The notes beneath the pieces are model-generated. The model ran no database searches and was not told the DNA's origin. It saw only the letters and a program-made list of their open reading frames with translations. A stretch of 64,000 nt of DNA from an uncultured Brevundimonas sp. Its GTDB lineage: Bacteria > Pseudomonadota > Alphaproteobacteria > Caulobacterales > Caulobacteraceae. The translations under genes and the position numbers were made by a program. Numbering within the stretch: position 1 is the first letter of the stretch; every line of letters starts with the position of its first letter. Below are positions 27,082 through 37,429 of this stretch, piece by piece. The stretch lies in NCBI RefSeq assembly GCF_937863155.1, contig NZ_CALMFB010000034.1, forward strand, positions 1-64,000, written 5' to 3'.

Positions 27082-28614
27082 GTGACCATGACCCTGACCA
27101 TCGGCCAGTCTCCCCTGACCCTGTCTCAACTGCGCGCCGTGCTGGAGGGGCCGGTCACCGTCGGCCTGACCGACGCCGCCTGGGCCGATGTGGACAAGGG
27201 CGCGGCGACCGTGGCGGCGATTCTGGCCGAGGGCCGCACCGTCTATGGCATCAACACCGGGTTCGGCCTGCTGGCCAACACCTCCATCGCGGCCGAAGAC
27301 CTGGAGACGCTGCAGAAGAACCTGGTGCTCAGCCACGCCACCGGCGTCGGGCCGCTGCTGAGCGAGCCGGTCACCCGCCTGCTGATGGTGCTGAAGATCG
27401 CCAGCCTGTCGAAGGGCGCCTCGGGCATCCGGCGTGAGACGCTTCAGGCCCTGATCGGCCTGGTCAACGCCGACATCCTGCCGTGCATTCCGTCCAAGGG
27501 GTCGGTCGGCGCATCGGGCGATCTGGCGCCTCTGGCGCACATGAGCTGCGTCCTGATCGGTGTGGCCCAGGCGCGGGTCGGGGGCCAGACCCTGCCGGCC
27601 GAGGCGGCCTTGGCCAAGGCGGGGCTCAAGCCCATCGTCCTGGGGCCGAAAGAGGGTCTGGCCCTGCTGAACGGCACCCAGTGTTCGACGGCCCTGGCCC
27701 TGGCCGGCCTGTTCGCGGCCGAGGCCTGTTTCGCCGCCGCCATCGCCGCCGGCGCCCTGTCGGTCGATGCGCTGAAGGGGTCGGACGCCCCGTTCGATCC
27801 GCGCATCCACGCCCTGCGCGGCCAGCCGGGCCAGATTGACGTGGCGGCGCGCTTACGTGCCCTGATGGCCGACAGCGCCATCCGCGACAGCCACCGCGAG
27901 GGCTGCCACAAGGTTCAGGATCCCTACTCCCTGCGCTGCCAGCCCCAGGTGATGGGCGCGGCCCTGGATGTGCTGCGCCACGCCGCCGCGACGCTGGAGC
28001 GCGAAGCCAACGCCGTGACCGACAATCCGCTGGTCTTCATCGAGGACGGCGACGTGATCTCGGGCGGCAATTTCCACGCCGAGCCGGTGGCTTTCGCGGC
28101 CGACCAGATCGCCATGGTCCTGTGCGAGATCGGCAATATCTCGGAACGCCGGACCTCCATCCTGGTCGACCCGAAGATGAGCGAGCTGCCGGCCTTTCTG
28201 GTCAAGGAAAGCGGCCTGAACTCGGGCTTCATGATCGCCCAGGTGACGGCCGCCGCCCTGGTGGCCGAGAACCGGATGGTCGCTCATCCGTGCGTCGTCG
28301 ACACCGTGCCCACCAGCGCCAATCAGGAAGACCACGTCTCCATGGCCACCCACGGCGCGCGCCGCCTGCTGGACATGGCCCAGAACACCGCCACCGTGGT
28401 CGGCATCGAACTGCTGGCGGCCGCGCAGGGCATCGAGTTCCACCGGCCGCTGACGTCCTCGCCCGCGCTGGAGCAGGTGCACGCCCTGGTGCGCGAGGCG
28501 GCGGCCCCTTACGGCTCGGACCACTATTTCGCGCCGGACATCGAACGGGCGACCGAGGGGGTCAGCGCGGGCCTTTATCGTCCGTTCGCGGGCGACCTTC
28601 TGCCCTCGGCCTGA
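27082..28614 (+). CDS. hutH: Histidine ammonia-lyase
   Basis: 510 residues if it starts at the GTG at 27082; ATG at 27088 is two codons later. It removes ammonia from L-histidine to give urocanate, the first step. The Ala-Ser-Gly triad that cyclises to the MIO cofactor is at about 144-146 ([15 protein letters not shown]). Other family blocks are [12 protein letters not shown] and the [12 protein letters not shown] segment. It is the last gene of the rightward hut unit, 32 bases after the BASS transporter. It is convergent with the methyltransferase gene, with no visible terminator in the 7-base gap. Confidence 0.98.
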   Translation: MTMTLTIGQSPLTLSQLRAVLEGPVTVGLTDAAWADVDKGAATVAAILAEGRTVYGINTGFGLLANTSIAAEDLETLQKNLVLSHATGVGPLLSEPVTRLLMVLKIASLSKGASGIRRETLQALIGLVNADILPCIPSKGSVGASGDLAPLAHMSCVLIGVAQARVGGQTLPAEAALAKAGLKPIVLGPKEGLALLNGTQCSTALALAGLFAAEACFAAAIAAGALSVDALKGSDAPFDPRIHALRGQPGQIDVAARLRALMADSAIRDSHREGCHKVQDPYSLRCQPQVMGAALDVLRHAAATLEREANAVTDNPLVFIEDGDVISGGNFHAEPVAFAADQIAMVLCEIGNISERRTSILVDPKMSELPAFLVKESGLNSGFMIAQVTAAALVAENRMVAHPCVVDTVPTSANQEDHVSMATHGARRLLDMAQNTATVVGIELLAAAQGIEFHRPLTSSPALEQVHALVREAAAPYGSDHYFAPDIERATEGVSAGLYRPFAGDLLPSA

Positions 28615-28621
28615 CGGGCGA

Positions 28622-29596
28622 TTACAGCTTCAGCCCATAGAAGGTGGTCGAGCCGATGATGGCGCCGGTGCGCGCATCGGCCACCACGTCCAGCGGCCGG
28701 ACGCCGTGCGCGGCCATTTCGGCCAGCACCACCGCGCGCGGCAGGACGTGCATCTCCATCTCGGGCGCGGCGCCGGACAGATAGTCTTCGGCGTCGAAGA
28801 CATAGCCCGCCTGTTCGCCCAGAAGCTGGAACAGGGCCACGCCTCCCGGTTTCAGCCGGTCGAACACGGCGCGCAGCATCGCCTTCTGCACCGGCGGCGG
28901 ATTGTGCTGAAGCGTGATGACCGAGAAGAAGGCGTCCATCGGCGGCAGGGCGTCAAAATCCTCCAGCCCCCGAACCAGGCGCGTCTCGACGTTGGTGATG
29001 CCGTCCTCGGCCATATAGGCGTCGGCCAGGGCCAGATTGCCGGGCGAAATGTCCAGGGCCAGAACCCGGTCGAACCGGTCGGCCAGATGCCGCGTCACCC
29101 GCCCGACGCCGCACCCCAGTTCGACGCACAGGCCCGTGGGCGCCGCTACGCCGGTGCGGGCGGCGAAGGTGTCGATCAGGCCGGCTTCGCGCGCGCCAGT
29201 GTGGCGGAAGAAGGCCAGGCTTTCGGGGTCCGCGGCCAGATTACGGGCGCGGAACCGCTCGGCGGTGACGACGGACCAATGAGGCTCGGCCTCGCCCAGG
29301 CGGGTCCACTGGTCGCGGATGCGGGCGACCATCCGGGCCATCACCTCGGGCGGGGCGTCATGCTGGACCTGCGGCGGGGGGGCCGACATCAGCCCATGCA
29401 GGGCCGCGCGCACTGCCGGAAAGCTGACGCGGTCCAGGAATTCGGACGACGCCAGCATGGCGCGGTAAAGGCTCGCCCGGTCGGCATGGGCGGCACGGTG
29501 GTGGGCCACCGCCTCGGCCGATTCCGGCTCGCGTTCCAGGAAGATGCGATAGGCTTCGACGACGTCCGCGTCAGTCAGGCCGCCGTCATGCGCCAC
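28622..29596 (-). CDS. Class I SAM-dependent methyltransferase with N-terminal DUF4214-like segment
   Basis: 324 residues. About 1-60 resembles a DUF4214-type helical segment (VVEAYRIFLEREPES, SLYRAMLASSEFLDRV) often seen in glycan-related methyltransferases. The catalytic part has the SAM motif VELGCGVGRVTRHLA, the acidic residue in LALDISPGNLALA, and a later motif with LKPGGVALFQLLG. The acceptor is unknown; a sugar or lipid substrate is plausible from the N-terminus. It is seven bases downstream of the PPC-repeat gene on the same strand, so probably in one transcript. Confidence 0.8.
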   Translation of the reverse strand: MAHDGGLTDADVVEAYRIFLEREPESAEAVAHHRAAHADRASLYRAMLASSEFLDRVSFPAVRAALHGLMSAPPPQVQHDAPPEVMARMVARIRDQWTRLGEAEPHWSVVTAERFRARNLAADPESLAFFRHTGAREAGLIDTFAARTGVAAPTGLCVELGCGVGRVTRHLADRFDRVLALDISPGNLALADAYMAEDGITNVETRLVRGLEDFDALPPMDAFFSVITLQHNPPPVQKAMLRAVFDRLKPGGVALFQLLGEQAGYVFDAEDYLSGAAPEMEMHVLPRAVVLAEMAAHGVRPLDVVADARTGAIIGSTTFYGLKL

Positions 29597-29603
29597 AGTC
29601 GCC

Positions 29604-31415
29604 TCAGGGTTGCTTGTCCACGGTCAGGGCGTAGTCCCCGACCCCGCCCGGCGCATAGCTGCGCGCGCGGATGACATAGACGCCGTCGTCCGGCGCCGTC
29701 CAGTCCAGCTGGGCGTTTGTGTCCGACAGACCGTCGTCATCGCCGGCCAGGCTCTCGAAGTCGCCGTCGCCGTCGACCCGGCCGATCTCCACAAAGGCGT
29801 CGAAGGCGTTGGACACCATCTCCAGCCGCAGCCGGTCGCCCGACTTGACCGCGATCTCATAGGCGTCGAACGACACGCCTTCGCCATTGATGGCGTCCGC
29901 CTCGACCAGCGAGCCGCGCGTGGTCACGCCCACCAGTATGCTGCCGGGCAGCGGCTCCGGCCCCCGGTCGATCAACTGGATCGAATACAGCCCCTTGCCG
30001 TCGGTCCCCAGCGGCATGGCCCGCACCTGATAGTCGCCGTCTTCGGGCAGGGTGAAATTCAGGCGCGAATCCAGCCCTTCGCCCAGACCGTCGTCATCCA
30101 CGGCCAGGGCTTCCCAGGCGTCGCCGGGACGGCCGATCTCGACGAAGCTGTCGAAGTCGCCCGAGCGCACGATCACCTGCACCCGGCGGCCGGCCTGTCC
30201 AGGGAAGACATAGGCGTCATAGCGTCGGCCATTGTCGTCGGACGCATCCTGTTCGGTGATCTCGCCCTGGACCGTCTCGTCAAAGGCCAGTTGCGCGGCC
30301 GGCGGTGGCGGCACGGCCTCGGCCAGCGACAGGCTATAGGCGCCCTGGCCCGAACCGAAGGCCCGCGCCTCGATCACATAGTTTCCGCCCGCCGTCAGGG
30401 TGGTGGTCAACCGGGCGTCGGTTCCCGATCCGGCCCCGTCGTCGTCGCGGGTCACCTCTTCGCGCCCGTTGGCCGTCTCGCGATGCAGGATCAGATAGGC
30501 GTCGAAGGCCGAGGACGACAGGGTCGCCGTCACCCGCTGCCCCTCGCTGGCGCGGAAGCGATAGAAGTCGGCGTGCTGGCCTGCGTCGTTCAGGCCGTCT
30601 TCGGCCGTCAGTTCACCCTGGACCGTGCCGCCGATGGCGATGGTGTTGATGGGCGCCGGCGCTGGGCCTTCAGCCAGTTTCAGCACATAGGCGCCGGCCG
30701 CGTCGGCGGCGTATCCGGTGGCCCGGATCACATAGTCGCCGTTGGCCGGCAGGGTGTGCACCAGGCGCGAGTTCAGTCCGCCGCCCGGCGCATCGTCGTT
30801 GGACGCCAACTCCTCGAACACGCCGGCGCGCGACATCCGGCCCAGGCGAACCAGGGGGTCGAAATCGTCGGATTCCAGATCGATGGCCACCCGGCCGCCC
30901 GACCGGCCCCGGAAACCATAGGCGTCATAGCGAGGGCCGGCGTCCTGTTCCGGGTCGCTGTCGGTCAGTTCGCCGCGAACCTCGCCGCCCAGACGGATCG
31001 CCTGGGGCCGGGGCGCGGGCGGCGCCGGCGGCCGTTCGGTCAGAACCAGGCTGTAGTCCCCCTCGCCTTCCGTCAGCGGACGGGCGCGCAGCACATAGGT
31101 CCCGGCCTCGGGCGCCGTGAACCGCAGGCGGGCGTTGACCCCTTCGCCCAGGCCGTCGTCGTCGCTGGCCAGGGCCGCTTCGGTGTTGCCTTGGGCGAAC
31201 ACCTCCAGATAGGCGTCGAAGGCGTCGGACCGCATGACGATCTCGAACCGCTGGCCCGCGCGCGCGGTGATGCGATAGTCGTCGGCCGTCTCATCCGCCG
31301 TGATGGCGCCCTGCACCGTCTGGCCCGGACGCAGCGGCTCCTGCGCCAAGGCGGGGCCGGCCGCCAGCATCAGGGCGGCGACGGCGGTGGCGGTCGAGAA
31401 GGTCAGGCGACGCAT
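29604..31415 (-). CDS. Secreted protein with five PPC (pre-peptidase C-terminal) repeats
   Basis: 603 residues from the ATG at 31415, chosen because it opens a clear signal peptide (MRRLTFSTATAVAALMLAAGPALAQ). The mature chain is five tandem beta-sandwich repeats of about 110 residues. Each starts near 'V.GEL...D', has an 'AFDAYLE' or equivalent core, the DDDGLGEG or NDDAPGGG-type acidic turn and ends 'YVIRAR...G.Y.L.L'. This matches the PPC domain usually appended to secreted proteases, but no protease domain is present. It could bind polymers, calcium or a partner enzyme. It is divergent from folD and upstream of the methyltransferase gene. Confidence 0.85.
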   Translation of the reverse strand: MRRLTFSTATAVAALMLAAGPALAQEPLRPGQTVQGAITADETADDYRITARAGQRFEIVMRSDAFDAYLEVFAQGNTEAALASDDDGLGEGVNARLRFTAPEAGTYVLRARPLTEGEGDYSLVLTERPPAPPAPRPQAIRLGGEVRGELTDSDPEQDAGPRYDAYGFRGRSGGRVAIDLESDDFDPLVRLGRMSRAGVFEELASNDDAPGGGLNSRLVHTLPANGDYVIRATGYAADAAGAYVLKLAEGPAPAPINTIAIGGTVQGELTAEDGLNDAGQHADFYRFRASEGQRVTATLSSSAFDAYLILHRETANGREEVTRDDDGAGSGTDARLTTTLTAGGNYVIEARAFGSGQGAYSLSLAEAVPPPPAAQLAFDETVQGEITEQDASDDNGRRYDAYVFPGQAGRRVQVIVRSGDFDSFVEIGRPGDAWEALAVDDDGLGEGLDSRLNFTLPEDGDYQVRAMPLGTDGKGLYSIQLIDRGPEPLPGSILVGVTTRGSLVEADAINGEGVSFDAYEIAVKSGDRLRLEMVSNAFDAFVEIGRVDGDGDFESLAGDDDGLSDTNAQLDWTAPDDGVYVIRARSYAPGGVGDYALTVDKQP

Positions 31416-31514
31416 GGGATTCCCCGGAAGAATGATCCGGCGATGATAGACGCCGAACCGGCCCGTCTGTAAATCGCGCGCCACATGTTCGATTCCTGAC
31501 GAAGGCGTGACCGG

Positions 31515-32429
31515 ATGGGCGAAGCGGCGATTCTGATCGACGGCAAGGCGTTCGCGGCCGGCCTGGTCGACCGCGTCGCCGCGGCCGCCGCGCGGCTGAA
31601 GGCGGATCATGGCGTCCAGCCAGGCCTGGCCGTGGTCATCGTCGGCGAAGACCCCGCCAGCCAGGTCTATGTGCGGTCAAAGGGCGAACGCACGGTCCAG
31701 GCCGGCATGTATTCCGAGACCCACCGCCTGGCGGAAACGGCCAGCCAGGACGAGCTGCTGGCCCTGATCGCGCGTCTGAACACCGATGCGAAAATCCACG
31801 GCGTTCTGGTGCAGTTGCCGCTGCCCGCGCATATCGACGCCGACGCCGTGCTGGCCGCCATCGACCCGGACAAGGATGTGGACGGGTTTCATGTCGTCAA
31901 CGCCGGTCGGCTGGCGGTCGGCCTGCCGGGGCTGGTCCCGTGCACGCCGCTGGGCTGCATCATGCTGCTGAAAGATCAGCTGGGTGATCTGTCGGGCCTG
32001 AACGCCGTGGTGGTGGGACGGTCCAACATCGTCGGCAAGCCGATGGCGCAACTGCTGCTGGCTGAAAGCTGCACCGTCACCATCGCCCATTCGCGCACCC
32101 GCGACCTGCCCGCCCTGTGCCGCACGGCCGACATCCTGGTCGCCGCCGTGGGCCGGCCCGAGATGGTGCGCGGCGACTGGATCAAGCCGGGCGCCACGGT
32201 GATCGACGTCGGCATCAACCGCGTCCCCGCCCGCGATCCGCAGAAGGCCGCCGAGGGCAAGACCAGGCTGGTCGGCGACGTGGCCTTCGACGAGGCCGCG
32301 ACCGTCGCCAGCCGCATCACGCCGGTGCCTGGCGGCGTGGGGCCGATGACCATCGCCTGCCTCTTGGCCAACACCTATGGCGCCGCCTGCCGTTCGGTCG
32401 GTTTGACGCCTGAAGAACTGGACGCTTGA
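31515..32429 (+). CDS. folD: Bifunctional methylenetetrahydrofolate dehydrogenase/methenyltetrahydrofolate cyclohydrolase
   Basis: 304 residues. It interconverts 5,10-methylene-, methenyl- and 10-formyl-tetrahydrofolate in the cytoplasm. The catalytic Tyr52 and Lys56 ([10 protein letters not shown]) are present, with the folate-site [18 protein letters not shown] and the NADP-binding [15 protein letters not shown]. The C-terminal [12 protein letters not shown] is the family signature. It is monocistronic or leads a unit with lemA 66 bases downstream. Confidence 0.98.
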   Translation: MGEAAILIDGKAFAAGLVDRVAAAAARLKADHGVQPGLAVVIVGEDPASQVYVRSKGERTVQAGMYSETHRLAETASQDELLALIARLNTDAKIHGVLVQLPLPAHIDADAVLAAIDPDKDVDGFHVVNAGRLAVGLPGLVPCTPLGCIMLLKDQLGDLSGLNAVVVGRSNIVGKPMAQLLLAESCTVTIAHSRTRDLPALCRTADILVAAVGRPEMVRGDWIKPGATVIDVGINRVPARDPQKAAEGKTRLVGDVAFDEAATVASRITPVPGGVGPMTIACLLANTYGAACRSVGLTPEELDA

Positions 32430-32495
32430 AGCCGCACCGACATGGGCGGATAGTTTGATTCACGGCCGCGTTTCGAACGGCCGCCGGAGGACGCC

Positions 32496-33182
32496 ATGAC
32501 CCGCCTGAACCCGCGTTTCGCCGCCGTCGCGGCCGTCGCCCTCCTGGCCCCTTCGGTGGCCGGCTGCGGGATCAACGCCATCCCCACCAAGCAGGAACGG
32601 GCCGAGGCCGCCTGGGCCGACGTTCAGTCGCAGTATCAGCGCCGCGCCGATCTGGTGCCCAATCTGGTCGCCACCGTCCAGGGCGCGGCCTTGCAGGAGC
32701 GCACCACCCTGACCCAGGTGGTCGAGGCCCGCGCCCGCGCCACCGGCGTCACCGTGACGCCCGAGACCCTGAACGACCCGGCCGCCTTCCAGCGCTATCA
32801 GGCCGCCCAGGGCGAACTGAGCCAGGCGCTGAGCCGTCTGCTGATGGTGGTCGAAAACTATCCGACGCTGCAGTCGAACCAGAATTTCCTGGCGCTTCAG
32901 TCGCAACTGGAAGGCACCGAGAACCGCATCAACATCGCCCGGCGCGATTATAATGAGGCAGTGCGCGACTATAACACCTCGTTGCGCACCTTCCCGACGG
33001 TGATCTGGGCCAAGACCATCCATGGCGGGTCCAAGGCGATGCCGCTGTTCACCGCCACCGCCGCGGCCCAGTCGGCGCCCAACGTCAATTTCGACGCGCT
33101 GAACCCCGCCGCCCCGCCGCCCGGCGCCGCGCCCGGATCGCCTCCGCCCGCTCCCGCCCCGGCCGCCGCCCCGGCCCAGTGA
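32496..33182 (+). CDS. lemA: LemA-family lipoprotein
   Basis: 228 residues. The N-terminus has a signal and a lipobox-like Cys (SVAGCG). The core matches Lem[73 protein letters not shown] and FPTVIWA. The last 45 residues are an Ala/Pro-rich tail outside the family. The function is not settled for LemA proteins; they are envelope proteins often encoded with TPM-domain proteins, as here. The stop overlaps the next gene's GTG start (GTGA). Confidence 0.95.
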   Translation: MTRLNPRFAAVAAVALLAPSVAGCGINAIPTKQERAEAAWADVQSQYQRRADLVPNLVATVQGAALQERTTLTQVVEARARATGVTVTPETLNDPAAFQRYQAAQGELSQALSRLLMVVENYPTLQSNQNFLALQSQLEGTENRINIARRDYNEAVRDYNTSLRTFPTVIWAKTIHGGSKAMPLFTATAAAQSAPNVNFDALNPAAPPPGAAPGSPPPAPAPAAAPAQ

Positions 33183-34003
33183 CCGTGAACGCTCTGCTGC
33201 GACGCACGGGCGCCCGCGCGCGCCTGCTGATGCTGGCGGCCCTGACGCTGTGGGCCGTCCTGGGCGTGACCGCCGCCTGGGCCGAGCCGACCTTCCCGGC
33301 GCTGAGCGGCCGTGTGGTCGATCAGGCGCGCCTGCTGGACGACCCGACCGAGACCGCCGTGACCCAGAAGCTGGCGGCGCTGGAGGCCGACACCGGCGAT
33401 CAGCTGATGGTCGTCACGATCGACAGCCTGCAAGGCTATGAGATCGAGGATTACGGCTATCGCCTGGGCCGTCACTGGGGCATCGGCCAGAAGGAGGGCG
33501 ACAACGGCGTGCTGCTGATCATCGCGCCGAACGAACGCAAGGTGCGGATCGAGGTCGGCTATGGGCTGGAGCCGATCCTGACCGACGCCCTGTCGGCCCA
33601 GATCATCCAGACCCGCGCCCTGCCCGCCTTCCGCACCGGCGGCTATCGCCAGGGCATCAGCGACACGGTCGACGCCATCGACCAGCAGCTGCGTCTGGAC
33701 CCGGCCGAGGCCCAGGCGCGGGCCGAGGCCGCCGACGCCGGCGGGCCCGACGTGCCGGTCTGGCCGATGCTGGTGATCTTCCTGGTGTTCGTCTTCCTGT
33801 TCCTGGGCCTGCTGGGCGCCGCCTCGCGCGGGCGCAAGCACAAGGGCGGGGTTTCGCCCATCCTGATCTGGGCCGCGTCCGAGGCCCTGCGCAACAACGG
33901 CGGCGGAAGCGGGCGCAGCAGCCGCGGCGGCTGGAGCGGCGGCGGGGGTTTCAGCGGCGGCGGCGGCAGTTTCGGCGGCGGCGGCGCCTCGGGAGGATGG
34001 TGA
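33179..34003 (+). CDS. TPM-domain membrane protein with glycine-rich tail
   Basis: 274 residues from the GTG at 33179, which overlaps the lemA stop. There is a signal peptide, then a TPM (TLP18.3/Psb32/MOLO-1) domain from about 35 to 170 ([55 protein letters not shown]). One transmembrane span follows (about 193-215), then a short cytoplasmic tail ending in a Gly/Ser-rich low-complexity segment with [16 protein letters not shown]. This is the usual partner of LemA. The role is envelope-associated and otherwise unclear. Confidence 0.92.
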   Translation: MTVNALLRRTGARARLLMLAALTLWAVLGVTAAWAEPTFPALSGRVVDQARLLDDPTETAVTQKLAALEADTGDQLMVVTIDSLQGYEIEDYGYRLGRHWGIGQKEGDNGVLLIIAPNERKVRIEVGYGLEPILTDALSAQIIQTRALPAFRTGGYRQGISDTVDAIDQQLRLDPAEAQARAEAADAGGPDVPVWPMLVIFLVFVFLFLGLLGAASRGRKHKGGVSPILIWAASEALRNNGGGSGRSSRGGWSGGGGFSGGGGSFGGGGASGGW

Positions 34004-34689
34004 TGCCGATCACGCCCCAGGATCATGAACGCATCTCGGCCGCCATCGCGGCGGCTGAACGGCGCACGTCCGGCGAAATCTTCTGCGTCGTGGCGCGCAA
34101 GGTGTCGGATTATCGCGACATCCGCCTGGGCTGGGCGGCGCTGGCGGCGCTGCTTCTGCCGATGGCGCTGATTCCGCTGGGCTTCGACCCGGCCTGGTTC
34201 CCCGGCGTGGCCGACAGCTGGGAGATCGCTCACCTGGCCGCGCGCGACGTGACCATCGGCCGGGCGCTGACGGCCTACGCCATCGTCCAGGCGGCGATCT
34301 TCATCGGGGTCTTCCTGGTGGTGTCGGCGCCGGGGATGTCGCGGATCGTGACTCCCGCTCCGCTGCGCCGTGCGCGGATGCGCCGGGCGGCCATGCAGCA
34401 GTTCCTGGCCCACGGCCTGCACCAGACCGAGGCCCGCACCGGCGTGCTGATCTTCGCCAGCGTCGCGGACCGTCAGGTCGAGGTGGTGGCCGACACCGGC
34501 ATCTATGAAAAGGTCGACGCCACGGTCTGGGGCGACGCCGTGGCCGCCCTGACCCGCGAACTGCGCGCTGGACGCCCGGCCGATGGGTTCGAGGCGGCGG
34601 TGACCCTGTGCGGCGACGTGCTGGCGACCCATTTCCCGCCGCGCCCCGCCGACGTCAACGAACTGCCCGACCGCCTCGTGGTCCTGTGA
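34003..34689 (+). CDS. Second TPM-domain membrane protein
   Basis: 228 residues from the ATG at 34003, which shares its A with the previous TGA stop and has GGGAGG six bases upstream; ATG at 33997 lies too close to that site. It has a short N-terminal part (ERISAAIAAAERRTSGEIFCVV), two membrane spans at about 45-65 and 95-115, and a C-terminal stretch EARTGVLIFASVADRQVEVVADTGIYEKV that completes the TPM fold. It is thus a domain split by membrane spans, distinct from the preceding protein. lemA and both TPM genes form one overlapping operon. Confidence 0.85.
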   Translation: MPITPQDHERISAAIAAAERRTSGEIFCVVARKVSDYRDIRLGWAALAALLLPMALIPLGFDPAWFPGVADSWEIAHLAARDVTIGRALTAYAIVQAAIFIGVFLVVSAPGMSRIVTPAPLRRARMRRAAMQQFLAHGLHQTEARTGVLIFASVADRQVEVVADTGIYEKVDATVWGDAVAALTRELRAGRPADGFEAAVTLCGDVLATHFPPRPADVNELPDRLVVL

Positions 34690-34741
34690 CGGTCATACGC
34701 TGGTCGCTTTCGCAGCCGAAAGGACGGGACAGCAAACTCCC

Positions 34742-35473
34742 ATGCCCCGTCTGATCACCTACAATGTCCATCGCTGCGTCGGCGTCGATCGCCGGCTGGA
34801 TGTCGGCCGCATCGCCGATGTGCTGGCCGAGCACGACCCAGACATCGTCTGCCTTCAGGAACTGGACGTCGGCCGCGCCCGCACCGGCCATGTCGATCAG
34901 GCCCGAACCATCGCCGATCGTCTGTCGATGAATCTGCGGTTCCACCCGGCCATGGCGGTGGAGACCGAGCTTTACGGCGACGCCATCCTGACCCGCCGGC
35001 CGGAACAGCTGGTCAAGGTCGGCGCCCTGCCGACGGTGGCGGGCGTGCCGGGGCTGGAGCCGCGCGGCGCCCTGTGGTCGCGGATCGATATCGACGGGAC
35101 GCCGCTGAACGTGCTGAACACCCACCTGGGTCTGGTCCCGCGCGAGCAGAGGCTTCAGGCCGACGCCCTGGCCGGGCGCGACTGGGTGGGGGCCTGCGAA
35201 GGGGCGACGATCCTGACCGGCGACTTCAACGCCACCTCCCTGACGCGGCCCTATCAGACGCTGTGCGGACGCCTGGCCGACGCCCAGCGCATTCTGGGCC
35301 TGAAGCCGTCGGTGAAGACCTTCCCCTCGACCTTCCCGGCCATCCGCATCGACCATCTGTTCGTCAGTCCCGAGGTGAAGCCGGTGCGGGTGTTCGCCCC
35401 CCAGTCCCCCCTGGTGAAGGCGGCGTCGGATCACCTGCCGTTGGTGTTCGACTTCGAGATTCAGCCGGCCTGA
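34742..35473 (+). CDS. Endonuclease/exonuclease/phosphatase family protein (YbhP-like)
   Basis: 243 residues, a compact metal-dependent phosphoesterase. Catalytic blocks are TYNVH, Glu in CLQELD, THLGL, GDFNA and SDHLPLV, in the family order. It has no signal peptide. It could act on nucleic acid or on a phospholipid head group; this fold serves both. Its 3' end overlaps by 13 bases the end of the convergent phospholipase-D-like gene. In E. coli a homologue, ybhP, sits beside the cardiolipin synthase clsB, which supports a membrane-lipid link. Confidence 0.88.
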   Translation: MPRLITYNVHRCVGVDRRLDVGRIADVLAEHDPDIVCLQELDVGRARTGHVDQARTIADRLSMNLRFHPAMAVETELYGDAILTRRPEQLVKVGALPTVAGVPGLEPRGALWSRIDIDGTPLNVLNTHLGLVPREQRLQADALAGRDWVGACEGATILTGDFNATSLTRPYQTLCGRLADAQRILGLKPSVKTFPSTFPAIRIDHLFVSPEVKPVRVFAPQSPLVKAASDHLPLVFDFEIQPA

Positions 35474-37005
35474 GTTTCCGGCTGCTGAAGCGCCAGTCCG
35501 CGCGCCCGCCGCCGCCAGGGGCGCCAGGAATCGCGCGACGACATCGGGTCGCCCAACTGCCAGTCGGCGATGCGTGATTGCAGCCATGAGGGCGGCTCGG
35601 CCCCCAGAACCTGCATCCGGCCGGTGTCGAAAGCGCCGATGGCCGCCTCCATCGATCCCATCACCGCCTCGGCCGCGGCGAATTCGGCCGCCGTCACCCC
35701 CAGGAAATGCCCCAGGGCGTGATGGCGATAGTCGCGCACGGCGGCGCGGCCCGCCGCATCCTCAGGCTCGACCGACACGTCGCATTCGGTGTCGAACCCC
35801 AGCGACCGGTTGTTCAGATTGGTCGAGCCGATCCGCAACAGCTTGTCGTCGATCACCGTCACCTTGGCGTGCACGATGATGCGCCCGCCGCCCGTGGTGC
35901 GCGGCGCCAGGGCCAGGAAGCGGCCATGCCGGTCGGCCTGCTCTAGCCGATACAGGACCTGGGCGCGGGCCTTGTCCATGGTCAGGCTGTCGAACCAGCT
36001 GGGACTGCGGGCGGTGGTGACCAGCACCACCTCCGGGCCGTCGTCCTCGGCCAGACGCGCGGCCAGGGCCTGGGCGATGGCGGGCGAGGTGAAATACTGG
36101 TTCTCGAAATAGATCAGGCGCCGGGCGCGCCGGATGGCCTCCAGATGCAGGGCCTCGTTCTCGCGGATCTCGGGCCGGCCGTTCCACGCCGGTTCGGTGC
36201 GCGACAGACCGACGGAAACATCGTGCATCGTCGGGGCCACGCCGTCAGGCCAGGGGTCGGTCTCGGTCTCGTCCGGCAGGGTGCGTTCCCAGGTCGCCCG
36301 CGCCCAGCGTTCGCGCGCCAGGTCGCCCAGCGCCCGCGCCGCCGGGCCGTCGAACACGCACATGGTCTCGTGCCGGGGCCGCGCGATCAGGCCCGAAGGC
36401 TGGCAGCGACGCGGATCGTCGTCCAGGTGTTCGGCGCTGTCCCAGCGGTCGGTGGCGATGTCGCCGCCGCCACAGAAGGCCAGCTTGTCGTCGATGATCA
36501 CCGCCTTCTGGTGATGGCAGGCGCCGATGGGGCCGGGGCTGTCCATGCGGAACTCGACCGTGCGCTTGCGGAACCAACCCCGCGCCCGGTGCGGATAAAA
36601 GCCCTGCGACGCCGCGATCAGCAGCGGCGATTTCCAGATCAGCAGCCGCACGTCCAGCTCGGGCTTCTGCTTGACCAGCAGGCGCAGCCGGTGGCCGATC
36701 TCGGCCGCCCGGTCGTCGGCCCCCGCCTCGACCGACAAATGGGTGCGCGGGTCGAATTGCCAGCCCAGGACGACGATCGACCGTTCCGCCTTCTCCAGCG
36801 CCGAGGCCAGGGCGGCGAAATAGGCGTCATTCTCCATCAGGGGCGCGAACCGGTGCGCGCGTTCGGTGCGCCAGACGCCCGCGCCCGGGGTCAGAAGCCG
36901 ACCGTCATAGCTGTCCACAAAGGCCTGCATGGCGCCAAGCGTGACCGATTCGAGTGATGGGGGCGTGTCGCCGCCCAATGTGACATCCGTTCCACGCCCC
37001 GTCAC
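35461..37005 (-). CDS. Phospholipase D/cardiolipin synthase family protein (ClsB-like)
   Basis: 514 residues from the GTG at 37005; the ATG at 36930 gives 489 residues and is also possible. There are two HKD half-sites: HQKAVIIDDKLAFCGGGD and HAKVTVIDDKLLRIGSTN, each followed by the usual Asp and Gly-Gly/Ser-Thr-Asn. It probably joins phospholipid molecules or hydrolyses their head groups at the inner membrane. It lacks the two N-terminal membrane spans of ClsA, so it is nearer to ClsB or to a soluble PLD. Confidence 0.88.
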   Translation of the reverse strand: MTGRGTDVTLGGDTPPSLESVTLGAMQAFVDSYDGRLLTPGAGVWRTERAHRFAPLMENDAYFAALASALEKAERSIVVLGWQFDPRTHLSVEAGADDRAAEIGHRLRLLVKQKPELDVRLLIWKSPLLIAASQGFYPHRARGWFRKRTVEFRMDSPGPIGACHHQKAVIIDDKLAFCGGGDIATDRWDSAEHLDDDPRRCQPSGLIARPRHETMCVFDGPAARALGDLARERWARATWERTLPDETETDPWPDGVAPTMHDVSVGLSRTEPAWNGRPEIRENEALHLEAIRRARRLIYFENQYFTSPAIAQALAARLAEDDGPEVVLVTTARSPSWFDSLTMDKARAQVLYRLEQADRHGRFLALAPRTTGGGRIIVHAKVTVIDDKLLRIGSTNLNNRSLGFDTECDVSVEPEDAAGRAAVRDYRHHALGHFLGVTAAEFAAAEAVMGSMEAAIGAFDTGRMQVLGAEPPSWLQSRIADWQLGDPMSSRDSWRPWRRRARGLALQQPETQAG

Positions 37006-37100
37006 ATTCGGTCAATCTGTGTCTGAAATCTGGCCGCACGCCATCATTGCGCCTTAGTATTCGCGCGCATGAGGCCTGTTGCTGTGGGGAGGATCGGGCG

Positions 37101-37304
37101 TTGCAAGTGCTGATCGAATTGATCGCCGGCCTGATCGCCCTTTTGGCCGCGCTGGCCCTGTCGCAGTTCGGTGTCGACCTGCATCCGGACAAGACGGATC
37201 GAGAGATCACCCGCGTCCTGGATTGCGGCGAAGGAGCCTCGCCGACCAAGGCGATGATGAAGGCGGCGCCCCGGCCCGCGTCGGCGCCGTCGCAAGAGTG
37301 CTGA
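37101..37304 (+). CDS. Small single-span membrane protein, unknown
   Basis: 67 residues if started at the TTG at 37101, which has GGAGGA seven bases before it; GTG at 37107 is an alternative. The first 22 residues form one hydrophobic span (VLIELIAGLIALLAALALSQFG), followed by a polar tail of about 40 residues with a Cys and many Ala/Pro. No family is recognised. It lies alone between the PLD-like gene and tipN. Support is the ribosome site, the hydrophobic pattern and the lack of a competing gene. Confidence 0.45.
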   Translation: MQVLIELIAGLIALLAALALSQFGVDLHPDKTDREITRVLDCGEGASPTKAMMKAAPRPASAPSQEC

Positions 37305-37429
37305 TCGTCATTCTGGCGAACTGGCGTCTTTGATCTTGCGGACTGAGCGGCTACGGTCCCGAACCTTCGTTTCCGGGCCCTGTTTTCCGGGCTTCGACCC
37401 GCGAAGGATCAGACCGAGAACGACGACTG

